From positions 37,767 to 101,766 of the forward strand of contig NZ_BJND01000030.1 of the NCBI RefSeq assembly GCF_006539505.1: a stretch of DNA of 64,000 nt, in the 5' to 3' direction. The notes beneath the pieces are model-generated. The model was given only the letters and a program-made list of their open reading frames with translations. It ran no database searches and was not told the DNA's origin. The DNA comes from Streptomyces spinoverrucosus. Its GTDB lineage: Bacteria; Actinomycetota; Actinomycetes; Streptomycetales; Streptomycetaceae. This document shows positions 40,821 through 49,053 of this stretch, piece by piece. Each line of letters starts with the position of its first letter. The first letter of the stretch is position 1. The translations under genes and the position numbers were made by a program.

Positions 40821-42078
40821 GTCTGCCGCTCCCCTCGATGGCGTCCGCGCCTTCGTCGATGGCGTCTGCGCCTCCGTCGGTCGCGTCTGCCGCCCCTTGG
40901 ATGGGGTTCGCGCCTTTGTTGATGGCGTCTGTGCCTTCGTCGGTCGCGTCTGCCGCCCCTTCGATGGGGTCTGCGCCTTCGTCGATCGCGTCTGCCGCCT
41001 CCTCGATGGGGTCCGCGCCTTCGTTGATGGCGTCTGTGCCTTCGTCGGTCGCGTCTGCCGCCCCCTCGATCGCATCTGCGCCCCGGTCGGTCGCGTCCGC
41101 GCCCCCCTCGATCCGCGCCACGGAAAACGTCGTACCGCTCCTGCGCGCCCGCACGCTCCCCACGACGTACCCGCCGGCCGCCGCGCACACCCCCGCCACG
41201 ATCGCCCCCGCCCTTCCGGCCCCGCCCGGCCGGGCCAGCAGCGCGTCCCGGACGCCGCGCGCCACTCCCGCCGGCAGGACACGGGTGGTGTACCGGCGTT
41301 CGGACTCCAGGCCCTTGTCCGCGCCCACGCTGCGGGCCACCAGCGCCTTCGACAGGCCCTCGGCGTACGCGCGCGTACGGAAGTACCCGAACCGCTCGCG
41401 CGCCGACGGCACCCGGTGGTGGATCACCGCGCGGTCGTCGATCAGCAGGATCGCGTCCGGCATGGCGCGGGTGAGGCGGATGCACAGTTCCGTCTCCTCA
41501 CAGCCCAGCGGGCGCTTGTCGCCGTCCCGTCCGATGCCGGTGGCGAAGCCGCCCGCCGTATCGAACGCGCTGCGGCGGAAGGACGCGTTGCCGCCGAGGA
41601 CGTTGCGCACCCGGACCAGGCCGGGCGGCAGCCCCCGGTAGGTGCAGCCGACCACCCAGTCGAACTCCTCCGGGAACCACACCGGCCGCCGCCCCGACGC
41701 CCAGCTGGGCACCGTACGGCCGCCGACCGCCATCACACGCGGGTCGGCGTACGCCGAGGCGAAGTGCCTGAGCCAGTCGCGTTCGGCGACGGCGTCGTCG
41801 TCGAGGAAGGCGATCACGTCACCGTGGGCGGCGGCGATGCCGGTGTTGCGGCCCGCGGACAGGCCGCGAGGGCCCGCGTTGGCGAGCACCCGCACACCGT
41901 TGGTTTCCTTGAACTCCCGGGTCAGACGGTCCAGGAGGGCCTGGTTGTGGTCCACGACCAGGAGCGTCTCCAGGGCCGGCCGGGACTGCGCCCGCACCGA
42001 GGCGACCGCCGCGAGGATGTCCTCCCAGCGGTCCTCGGTGTAGACGCAGATCACGACGGAGATGTCGGGACCGCTCAA
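40813..42078 (-). CDS. GT2 glycosyltransferase with heptapeptide-repeat tail
   Basis: 421-aa family 2 glycosyltransferase. The GT-A domain (about 1-270) has VSVVICVYTEDR-type opening (ISVVICVYTED), AFLDDDAVAE with the DxD metal site, and GGNASFRRSAF and GCEETELCIRL acceptor-side motifs. A helical segment with one hydrophobic stretch (about 290-320) follows. Then 13 tandem 7-residue units of the type GADAIDE (residues about 326-416) form an acidic Ala/Asp tail. Start: TTG 42078, overlapping the upstream stop as TTGA with GAGAGG nearby; no ATG or GTG fits before the domain. The frame open to 42663 overlaps the other GT2 gene and is not coding. Confidence 0.85.
   Translation of the reverse strand: MSGPDISVVICVYTEDRWEDILAAVASVRAQSRPALETLLVVDHNQALLDRLTREFKETNGVRVLANAGPRGLSAGRNTGIAAAHGDVIAFLDDDAVAERDWLRHFASAYADPRVMAVGGRTVPSWASGRRPVWFPEEFDWVVGCTYRGLPPGLVRVRNVLGGNASFRRSAFDTAGGFATGIGRDGDKRPLGCEETELCIRLTRAMPDAILLIDDRAVIHHRVPSARERFGYFRTRAYAEGLSKALVARSVGADKGLESERRYTTRVLPAGVARGVRDALLARPGGAGRAGAIVAGVCAAAGGYVVGSVRARRSGTTFSVARIEGGADATDRGADAIEGAADATDEGTDAINEGADPIEEAADAIDEGADPIEGAADATDEGTDAINKGANPIQGAADATDGGADAIDEGADAIEGSGRRD
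40831..41103. repeat. 21-bp coding minisatellite (13 units)
   Basis: Thirteen imperfect 21-bp units encode the heptads GADATDR, GADAIEG, AADATDE, GTDAINE, GADPIEE and similar at the C-terminus of the GT2 protein. Units differ mostly at the second, fifth and seventh codon. Unit boundaries keep the reading frame. Confidence 0.9.
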
Positions 42079-42926
42079 GACACCTCTCCCCGGACCGTGT
42101 CGAGCATCGGCGAGGGCTGGGTGCGGCGGCGCAGCGCACGCCGGTTGGAGCGCTCCCGCAGGATCACGTTCAGCACCCGCAGCCCGTCGCGCACCGCGCT
42201 GAGGTTGCTGGTGCCGTGGATGCGGAGGTACTCGTGGCTCGGTATCTCCTGCACCTTCAGCCCGGCCTTGACCACCCGGATGTTCATCAAGGTCTCGACC
42301 TCGAAGCCGGTGCAGTCCAGGTCGATCTTGTCCAGGCAGTGCCGCCAGAAGGCGTTGTAGCCATAGCACAGGTCGGTGTAGCGGGCGCCGAACTTGCGGT
42401 TGACGACCGCGCACAGCGCGCGGTTGCCCATTCTGCGGATGAAGGTCATGTCGTCGGTGCCGCCGCCGTTGGCGAACCGGGACCCCTTTGCGAAGTCCGC
42501 GCCGGAGACGAGGGCGGAGACATACGACACGATCTCGTTGCCGTCGGCGGAGCCGTCCGCGTCGACCATCACGATGATGTCGCCGGTGCAGGCCTCGAAC
42601 CCGGTGATCAGCGCGTCGCCCTTGCCCTTTCCGCGCTGTTCGACGACCTTCACGTCCGGCCACAGCTCACGGGCGACCTCGACGGTGTCGTCGGTGGAAT
42701 TGCCGTCCACCAGAACCACTTCGTGGATCCAGTCCGGAAGGGTCTTGAAGACGTACGGGAGATTCTCCGCCTCGTTCATGGCGGGAATCACCACGCTGAC
42801 CGGCGGCGTAATGGCCAGGTGCGTGGATATCGGCCGGTAGGCGCCGGCCGTCGACGGATTCTGGCCGGTGATCGTCGAGTCAGTGGTCGTCGAGTCGGTC
42901 GTCGTCGAGCCCAGAACGGAGCTCAT
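42075..42926 (-). CDS. GT2 glycosyltransferase, DPM1/polyprenyl-phosphate-sugar type
   Basis: 283-aa enzyme with a Thr/Ser-rich N-terminal 30 residues and a GT-A fold from about 42: VSVVIPAMNEAENLP, EVVLVDGNSTDDTV, IIVMVDADGSADGNEI with the DxD site and RRMGNRALCAVVNRKFGARYTD split by short loops. The pattern fits polyprenyl-phosphate mannose/glucose synthases without C-terminal membrane helices. It would supply lipid-linked sugar to the pathway of the operon. ATG 42926 heads the four-gene overlapping block (stop overlaps next start as TTGA). Confidence 0.88.
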   Translation of the reverse strand: MSSVLGSTTTDSTTTDSTITGQNPSTAGAYRPISTHLAITPPVSVVIPAMNEAENLPYVFKTLPDWIHEVVLVDGNSTDDTVEVARELWPDVKVVEQRGKGKGDALITGFEACTGDIIVMVDADGSADGNEIVSYVSALVSGADFAKGSRFANGGGTDDMTFIRRMGNRALCAVVNRKFGARYTDLCYGYNAFWRHCLDKIDLDCTGFEVETLMNIRVVKAGLKVQEIPSHEYLRIHGTSNLSAVRDGLRVLNVILRERSNRRALRRRTQPSPMLDTVRGEVS

Positions 42927-43259
42927 GAGTCTGGTCCCTCTCGTCCGGTGGACCGCCCACCCCCGGGCGGCCCGGCTTTTTGTCCGGTTCGAAAGGGGGG
43001 TTAGTCACTGGCAAAGCTCACCGGCCCCGAAAAAGGCAGCCGGTTGCGCGGAACGGCTCGATCACGCATGAGGCATCACACGTCACCGAGCACGGCACCC
43101 CCCACCGCGCGTTCCGCTCCGGCACATCACCGCGGCCCTGAGCCCTCCCCTGGTCCGCTGTGGTGACGGTCCGATGCGGATGAGATGTACGACGGTATTG
43201 ACGCATCACCCCTTATGGCAAGACCTGAGCACAGCCTTACCTTTTAGTTGTATTAGCCG
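42927..43259. other. Intergenic region inside the exopolysaccharide locus
   Basis: 333 bp with no convincing gene. It probably carries the promoter for the downstream GT2 block on the minus strand. The segment 43205-43265 is markedly A/T-richer (TTACCTTTTAGTTG) than its surroundings, which marks the end of the GNAT gene and a possible promoter. Confidence 0.5.
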
Positions 43260-44357
43260 TTACCTGCGACCTGACCGGATCTTTCCCATTTGCTTCAGCA
43301 GTTTGTCCGCAGGCTCGAACAGCTCCGGTCGCGACACCACCACATTGCGCAGAGCGCGCACCGGCGCGCGCCGGGCGCGATGCCCGAACGCGACCGGGTG
43401 ACGGCGGGTCACCCACCCTTCGGACACCTGGATTTCACGCGTCTTCAGGGAGTCCTTGTATTCCTTCTGGCCCCGCCCGAGATCGAGATAGGCGATTCCG
43501 TCGGCGGCGGCCGCCTCGGCCATCCGCAGATGCAGCACCAGCCCCGGTGAGTACTTCGAGTACGCCGGGTCGTACGCCGGGAACCAGCAGGCGAGCACAC
43601 GCTCGGTGCGCAGCCCGAAGTGTGCGGCGATCGGCCTGCCGCCCGCGTACAGCACCGACAGGATCCCGGCGAACGGCTCGGAACGGGTGTGGAACAGCCG
43701 CTCCACCAGCCGGGTGATCCACTCGTGCGCGAAGCGGTCGCTGCGCCCGGTCCTGCGGTACTGGGCGGACTTCCAGTCCATCAGCGTGCGCAGGGCGGCG
43801 GGGTCCCGCTCGTCGTGGACGTACACGACCTCGCCGGCGTCGCGGCCCAGCTTGCGATCCTTGGCGAGGGTGGTCCTGGTGAACTTCGGCGACTGGCCGC
43901 GCAGACGGGCCAGATACGCGTCGAATCCCTGGTCGACGTCGATGACCGGGGACGGGAAGGTGCCGGAGGCGTGCGCCTCGAACGGCCGCTGGCCTTCCAC
44001 CAGGTGGTCGAACTCCCACACCGCGAGCCCGCAGGCCCGCAGCAGCTCCCGGGCGTCCCAGGTGAACCCCGGGCGGTGCACCACGCCCTGCGCGTCGGAG
44101 ACGCCGAGCCCGACGGCCCGGCCGACACCGGCGGCTGATCTCTGGAACGGGAAGAACGCGGCGGGCTCGCCGTCCTCGCGGACCACCGCGATCCGGACGC
44201 CGCGTCTGCACCGGCCCACGGCCAGCGCGAACTCCGGTGACAGGAACGGGTTCGCCAGCTCCGGTGAACCGTGCAGATGGGCCTTGGCCTGCATCGCCGT
44301 CCAGGCCGCCCGGTCGGCGCCGGTCAGTTCGCCGGGGCGGTACACACTGAGGTCCAC
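43260..44357 (-). CDS. GNAT-type acyltransferase, CelD/FemAB-like
   Basis: 365-aa protein with the bipartite Acetyltransf_6 (BcsL/CelD) fold. The N-terminal half (1-170) has the GSPELANPFLSPEFALAVG segment typical of the family; the C-terminal half has FAHEWITRLVERLFHTR, ILSVLYAGGRPIAAHFGL and ADGIAYLDLGRGQKEYKDS, the last being a signature of CelD-like proteins. Homologues sit in cellulose or exopolysaccharide clusters and are thought to acylate the polymer. GTG 44357 starts 1 nt after the stop of the membrane-protein gene upstream, so the two are coupled. Confidence 0.85.
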   Translation of the reverse strand: MDLSVYRPGELTGADRAAWTAMQAKAHLHGSPELANPFLSPEFALAVGRCRRGVRIAVVREDGEPAAFFPFQRSAAGVGRAVGLGVSDAQGVVHRPGFTWDARELLRACGLAVWEFDHLVEGQRPFEAHASGTFPSPVIDVDQGFDAYLARLRGQSPKFTRTTLAKDRKLGRDAGEVVYVHDERDPAALRTLMDWKSAQYRRTGRSDRFAHEWITRLVERLFHTRSEPFAGILSVLYAGGRPIAAHFGLRTERVLACWFPAYDPAYSKYSPGLVLHLRMAEAAAADGIAYLDLGRGQKEYKDSLKTREIQVSEGWVTRRHPVAFGHRARRAPVRALRNVVVSRPELFEPADKLLKQMGKIRSGRR

Positions 44358-44358
44358 G

Positions 44359-44754
44359 TCACGAGCCCCCTCTTCGCGCGGTACGGCCGCCGGAGCGCCG
44401 TACCAGAACCAGCAGGAGAGTGAGGGCGCTGAGGACGGTCACGGCCGCGATGCCGCCGCGTACCGACCACAGGTGCAGGGCCAGCAGGCCCTGGGCCACC
44501 AGCATGTCGAGCACGATCGCGCCCGCCAGTGCCACGATGGCGCGGCCGAGCGGATCGAGTCCGTCGAGCGCGGCGGCGATGGCCACGGCCGGCGCCGCCA
44601 GCAGGAAGAACAGCGTGAACGGACCGCGCAGCGGCGAGTCGGACTCGATGAGCGCGAGCAGCGCGCCGATCCCCCCGACGGCGGTCGCGGCGCCCGCGAG
44701 CGCGAGCCTCAGGTCTGCGTCTGATGCATCTCTCTTCGCACGGATGGTCTGCAT
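44359..44754 (-). CDS. Small membrane protein heading the exopolysaccharide locus
   Basis: 131-aa protein with four predicted helices (about 18-40, 45-65, 70-92, 98-118) and a basic C-terminus (RRSGGRTARRGGS). Not assigned to a family I recognise. It is the first gene of the minus-strand block, with its stop 1 nt before the CelD-like start. ATG 44754 is taken; the frame open upstream to 45078 overlaps the divergent lipase gene and lacks coding character. Confidence 0.68.
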   Translation of the reverse strand: MQTIRAKRDASDADLRLALAGAATAVGGIGALLALIESDSPLRGPFTLFFLLAAPAVAIAAALDGLDPLGRAIVALAGAIVLDMLVAQGLLALHLWSVRGGIAAVTVLSALTLLLVLVRRSGGRTARRGGS

Positions 44755-44974
44755 TGGCGACTTTGCCCCCCGAAGCGCCGGATGCCGGGCTTCAATGTCG
44801 CGCAGCCCTCGGGGAGCCGTCAAGACGGGAATGCGCTCTCTGCGGCGGGGGTCGTCCACTGGGGCGGAACAAGGAAGTTGAACGCGCGTCAAAAAGTCTT
44901 GGCATGGACACTTCCACTCAACACGCGTAGTTGGTACGACGGTTGTGGCAGAGATCCTGCTAAAGGGAGGTTCC

Positions 44975-45775
44975 ATGAGACGTTCCCGACTTGTCGTATA
45001 CCTCGGCTCACTCCTCCTCGCCGCCACCACCGCCCTCACCGGCGCCGCTTCGGCGCAGGCGTCGGAAGCCGCCGCCACCGGCTATGTGGCGCTCGGCGAC
45101 TCCTATTCCTCCGGTGTCGGCGCGGGCAGTTACCTCAGCTCCAGCGGCGACTGCAAGCGCAGCACGCGCGCGTACCCGTACCTCTGGGCCGCCGCCAACT
45201 CACCCTCGTCCTTCAACTTCACGGCCTGCTCGGGCGCCCGAACGGATGAAGTCGTCGCCAGTCAGCTGGCGCCCCTCAACGCGAGCACCGGCCTGGTCTC
45301 GATCACCGTCGGCGGCAACGACGCCGGCTTCGCGGACGTCATGACGACGTGCGTACTGCAGTCCGACAGCGCCTGCATCTCCCGCATCAACACCGCGCGG
45401 GCGTACGTCGACACCACGCTCCCCGGCAAGCTCGACAACGTGTACACGGCGATCCGCAGCAAGGCACCCTCGGCACACGTCGTCGTCCTCGGCTACCCCC
45501 GCTTCTACAAGCTCGGCCAGTCCTGCCTGGGCCTGTCCGAGACCAAGCGCAAGGCCATCAACGACGCCTCCGACCACCTGAACACCGCCATCGAGAAGCG
45601 CGCCCTGAACCACGGCTTCACCTTCGGTGACGTCCGTTCCACCTTCACCGGCCACGAGATCTGCTCCGGCGCCTCCTGGCTGCACAGCGTCAACTGGTTC
45701 AACATCGGCGAGTCGTACCACCCGACCGCCAACGGGCAGTCCGGCGGCTATCTGCCGGTGTTCAACGCCGCCTGA
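44975..45775 (+). CDS. Secreted SGNH-hydrolase lipase
   Basis: 266-aa extracellular lipase/esterase. The signal peptide ends about residue 28-33 (SAQASEA). SGNH blocks: GDSYSSG with the catalytic Ser, Gly in ACSGARTDEV, Asn in VGGNDAGF and His in SYHPTANGQ near the C-terminus. Six cysteines in three expected pairs match Streptomyces SGNH lipases such as S. rimosus lipase and, from memory, SCO1725. ATG 44975 has AAAGGGAGG at 5-nt spacing. It is divergent from the exopolysaccharide locus and converges with the kinase gene after 13 nt. Confidence 0.92.
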   Translation: MRRSRLVVYLGSLLLAATTALTGAASAQASEAAATGYVALGDSYSSGVGAGSYLSSSGDCKRSTRAYPYLWAAANSPSSFNFTACSGARTDEVVASQLAPLNASTGLVSITVGGNDAGFADVMTTCVLQSDSACISRINTARAYVDTTLPGKLDNVYTAIRSKAPSAHVVVLGYPRFYKLGQSCLGLSETKRKAINDASDHLNTAIEKRALNHGFTFGDVRSTFTGHEICSGASWLHSVNWFNIGESYHPTANGQSGGYLPVFNAA

Positions 45776-45788
45776 CCCTCAGGGAGTA

Positions 45789-47393
45789 TCAGGGACTAGG
45801 CGACAGTGAAGGGGAGGCCCCGCCCGTCGGGGTCTCCGTCGCACAGGTCACCGAGAACGGCACCGCGTTGGACGTGGTGCGCACCGGGTCGCGGACCTCG
45901 ACGGTGAGTTCGTTCTCGTACGTCCCGCTCTCCTCGTACGTCGTCACGATCACCCGGTCCTGTTTGGTCCGCTCCCCGCCCTCCGGGAACGACAGCGTCT
46001 TCCAGCTCTCGACCTCGCCGTCCCTGGTCACCCAGCGGTAGTCGACCTGCGCCGGGAGTCGGCCCACCGTGAACGTCGCCGTGAACCTGGGGGCCTGGTC
46101 GCTCGGCGGCGGGCAGGGACCGGAGTAGTCGGTGCGCTCGCCGGAGAGGCTGACGGTCACCGTCTGGGGCGGGGGAGTGGACGTGGGGGTCTCGCTCGGG
46201 GTCGGCGTGGTGGACCCGGTCCCGCCGCCGGGGTCGGTGGTCTCCTCTTCCGGGGTCGTCTCCGTTGTCTCCGTGACGGGCGGGTCGGTGGTCCCCGCCG
46301 CCCCGCCGCCGTTGCCGCCCTCGTTGTTGAGGAGCGCGTACGTCAGTCCGCCGATGGCCAGCGCCAGCGCCGCGATGCCCGCGATCAGGACGGTGACGGT
46401 GCGGCGGTCGCGGCGGGGCTCGGTGGTCGTCGTGGTCGCGGCCGGGACGGGTTGCGGCGGGGTGGGGGACGGCGGTTGCTGGTGGGCGGCGATCGTCGGG
46501 GAGTACGGGTGCGGGGTGTACGGCGTCGTCGGCGCCGTGTCCGCGCGGGGAGTACCGCCGGCGCCGATCAACCGCAGGTCCTGCTCGGCCCGTTCCGGTG
46601 AGAGGCGCTCGGCCGGGTCCTTGCGGAGCAGCCCCTCGATGACCGGGGCGAGCGGACCGGCCCGGCGGGGCGGCGGCAACTCCTCGTCGACGATCGCACG
46701 CAGGGTGCTCAACGGGGTGTCGTAACGGAAGGGGGAGTGACCCTCCACCGCCGCGTACAACAGCACGCCCAGCGACCACAGGTCGGACGTCGGGCCCGGC
46801 GTCCGGCCGAGCGCGCGCTCCGGCGCGAGGAACTCGGGCGAGCCGACGACCTCGCCGGTCATCGTCAGCGCCGAACTGCCCTCGACCATTGCGATGCCGA
46901 AGTCGGTGAGGACGACCCGGCCGTCGTTCGAGAGCAGGACGTTGGCCGGTTTCACGTCCCGGTGCAGTACCCCGGCCTCGTGCGCGGCGCGCAGTGCGGA
47001 CAGCACCTCGGCGCCGATGTGCGCCGCGCGCTGCGGTGACAGCGGCCCCTCGGCGTCCAGCAACTCCGCGAGGGAGATACCGCGGACCAGCTCCATCACG
47101 ATCCAGGGCCGGTCCTCGTCCGTGGCCACGTCGTACACCGTCACGACATTGCGGTTCGCGACCCGCGCCGCCGCCCAGGCCTCGCGCTCCAGGCGGGCGT
47201 ACATCCGCTCCACATCGGCGGCGGGCAGCCCGGCCGGGGCGCGCACCTCCTTGACGGCGACCTCGCGGTGCAGCACCTCGTCGCGGGCGCGCCACACCGT
47301 GCCCATCCCGCCCTCGCCGAGCGGGGACAGCAGACGGTAACGGCCGGCGATCACGCGTTCACTGCCCGGTTGCACGGACACGGGCGCCCCCAT
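45789..47393 (-). CDS. Ser/Thr protein kinase, membrane-spanning
   Basis: 534-aa Hanks-type kinase. The kinase domain spans about 18-280 with GEGGMG (26-31), Lys48 (VAVKEV), HRDVKPAN (144-151), DFG (164-166) and SPEFLAPER. A Pro/Thr-rich juxtamembrane segment leads to one helix (about 350-372), then a Thr/Pro/Glu-rich stalk and a 110-residue outer domain (about 425-534) of beta character with one Cys pair, ending in Cys. It has no PASTA repeats, so the sensed signal differs from PknB. ATG 47393 begins at the family's usual distance from the Gly loop. Confidence 0.9.
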   Translation of the reverse strand: MGAPVSVQPGSERVIAGRYRLLSPLGEGGMGTVWRARDEVLHREVAVKEVRAPAGLPAADVERMYARLEREAWAAARVANRNVVTVYDVATDEDRPWIVMELVRGISLAELLDAEGPLSPQRAAHIGAEVLSALRAAHEAGVLHRDVKPANVLLSNDGRVVLTDFGIAMVEGSSALTMTGEVVGSPEFLAPERALGRTPGPTSDLWSLGVLLYAAVEGHSPFRYDTPLSTLRAIVDEELPPPRRAGPLAPVIEGLLRKDPAERLSPERAEQDLRLIGAGGTPRADTAPTTPYTPHPYSPTIAAHQQPPSPTPPQPVPAATTTTTEPRRDRRTVTVLIAGIAALALAIGGLTYALLNNEGGNGGGAAGTTDPPVTETTETTPEEETTDPGGGTGSTTPTPSETPTSTPPPQTVTVSLSGERTDYSGPCPPPSDQAPRFTATFTVGRLPAQVDYRWVTRDGEVESWKTLSFPEGGERTKQDRVIVTTYEESGTYENELTVEVRDPVRTTSNAVPFSVTCATETPTGGASPSLSPSP

Positions 47394-47439
47394 TCCCAGC
47401 CGCGAGTGATGTGTCGTCTGATTTCTCCCCAAAAGTAGC

Positions 47440-49053
47440 TCACCCGAATGCCGATGCCGCCCCCCTGAGCACCAAACCGGCACCCAGGGCCAGGACGACG
47501 AACGCGGAACCCACCGGCGCGGTACGACGCACCAGCGCGGCCAGTGGATTGGCGGTCCAGCGCGGCCGCCGGACCAGGGCACGGCTCACGCCTGCGCCGA
47601 ACTTCACGACGGCGAATCCGGCGGCGGTGAGGGTGAGCGCCAGGCCGACGCCGTACGCGACGACGAGCAGCAGCCCGAACCAGGCGTGCCCGAGGGCGGC
47701 GGCGCCCACCAGGACGACGACCGCGGAGGGGCTGGGCACCATGCCACCGGCGAAGCCCATGAGGATCGTGCCGCGGAGGGTGGGGGCGAGGGGGTGGGAG
47801 TGGGTGTGGCCGCCGTGTGTATGGATGTAGGGGTGGGGGTGCGGATGGTCGTGGCCACCGTGGTCGTGTGCGTGCGGGTGGTCGTGGTCGCGATGGTCGT
47901 GCGCGTGTGCGTGCCCGTGCCCGTGGTCGCGGTGGTCGTGGGCATGTGCGTGCCCGTGGTCGTGCTCTTGGCGGTGGTCGTGCTCATCGTCGTGGTCATG
48001 GTCATGCGCGTGTACGTGCGCCTGGACGCCTCCCCGCCCGCGGACCGCCCGCCGGATCAGTCCCGCCCCCGCCAGCGTCACCAGGACGCCGCTCGCGATG
48101 CCCAGCCAGGCGACCACCGAGGGGGCCGCCGCCGAGCCCGCCGTGACCAGGAGGCCGAGGGCGACCACGCCGAGGGTGTGGGTGACCGTGACGGAGGCGG
48201 CCAGGGGCAGGACGTCCTTCATGCGGGCCCGGCCGCCGTGCGCCGCCGCGGTGGCCGCCATCAGCGTCTTGCCGTGGCCCGGTGCGAGGGCGTGCATCGC
48301 GCCCAGGCCGATGGCGATGAGCAGGGCGAGGGCGGCGAAACCGGCGGTGAGGTGCTGGCGGGCGACCAGGGAGTCCAGGGCGCGGGTGAAGCGGTCGGCG
48401 CCGCGCGGCAGGACGGACGCGGCGGGTGCGTCGCCCCGCTCCTCGGCCAGGGCGGGACCACCGGGCCGCACCCGCAAGGTCGCGGACGTCGTGGCGGCCG
48501 GGGACGACAGCAACTCCTCCGGATAGGCAGCCAGTTCACGCGACGCCGACTGCTCCGGCACGTCCGACGCGGTGAGCGTCGTACGGTCCCCGCGTGCGGT
48601 GATCTCCCGCCAGCCGGGGCCGGAATCGGCGCCCGCGCTGCGGAATCCGACGGTCACCGAGTCACCCTCGGGAAGGGGAGCGGTCAGTCGGCACTCCACC
48701 CGCAGGGTGTCGAGCCCCGCCTGACCGGGCCGCACGCGCGCGTGGCTCTCGACGGCACGGAGGGGAACCGTGCGTCCGTCGACCGTGACCTCGCTGTCCC
48801 GGGCGGCGGCCGCGCACCGCTGCTCGGCCCAGCCGGTCAGGCCGAGCCGTTCGACGTCGGGTCCGGCCTGGGTCGCCGGGATCTCGGCGAGGTCCTCGAC
48901 GTGGTCGACGCGGAGTTCACCGGGGGCGGCCACCAGGCCGTCGTAGTGGTTGACGGTGAAGTTGCCGAGCGGGTGCGCGGACGCGGTGCCTGCGGGGACG
49001 AGCAGGAGGGCGCCGGTGGCGGCCAGGACCGCGAGGAGACGGGGGAGCTTCAC
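47440..49053 (-). CDS. NicO/UreH-like metal transporter with His-rich loop
   Basis: 537-aa membrane protein. A signal peptide (about 1-26) and an extracytoplasmic domain (27-230) precede about six helices of the NicO nickel/cobalt family: HALAPGHGKTLMAA near 254 and AASVTVTHTLGVVALGL. Between helices 3 and 4 lies a 75-residue loop (346-420) with 33 histidines alternating with Asp, Ala and Gly, expected to bind nickel, cobalt or zinc. The outer domain resembles DUF1007-like metal-trafficking parts. GTG 49053 overlaps the TPR stop by 4 nt (GTGA), so synthesis is coupled to the TPR protein. Confidence 0.85.
   Translation of the reverse strand: MKLPRLLAVLAATGALLLVPAGTASAHPLGNFTVNHYDGLVAAPGELRVDHVEDLAEIPATQAGPDVERLGLTGWAEQRCAAAARDSEVTVDGRTVPLRAVESHARVRPGQAGLDTLRVECRLTAPLPEGDSVTVGFRSAGADSGPGWREITARGDRTTLTASDVPEQSASRELAAYPEELLSSPAATTSATLRVRPGGPALAEERGDAPAASVLPRGADRFTRALDSLVARQHLTAGFAALALLIAIGLGAMHALAPGHGKTLMAATAAAHGGRARMKDVLPLAASVTVTHTLGVVALGLLVTAGSAAAPSVVAWLGIASGVLVTLAGAGLIRRAVRGRGGVQAHVHAHDHDHDDEHDHRQEHDHGHAHAHDHRDHGHGHAHAHDHRDHDHPHAHDHGGHDHPHPHPYIHTHGGHTHSHPLAPTLRGTILMGFAGGMVPSPSAVVVLVGAAALGHAWFGLLLVVAYGVGLALTLTAAGFAVVKFGAGVSRALVRRPRWTANPLAALVRRTAPVGSAFVVLALGAGLVLRGAASAFG

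Noticed and set aside
43018..43209. 63-aa open frame in the exopolysaccharide intergenic gap
   Set aside because: No ribosome site, no recognisable pattern, and it is common for open frames to arise by chance in high-GC DNA.
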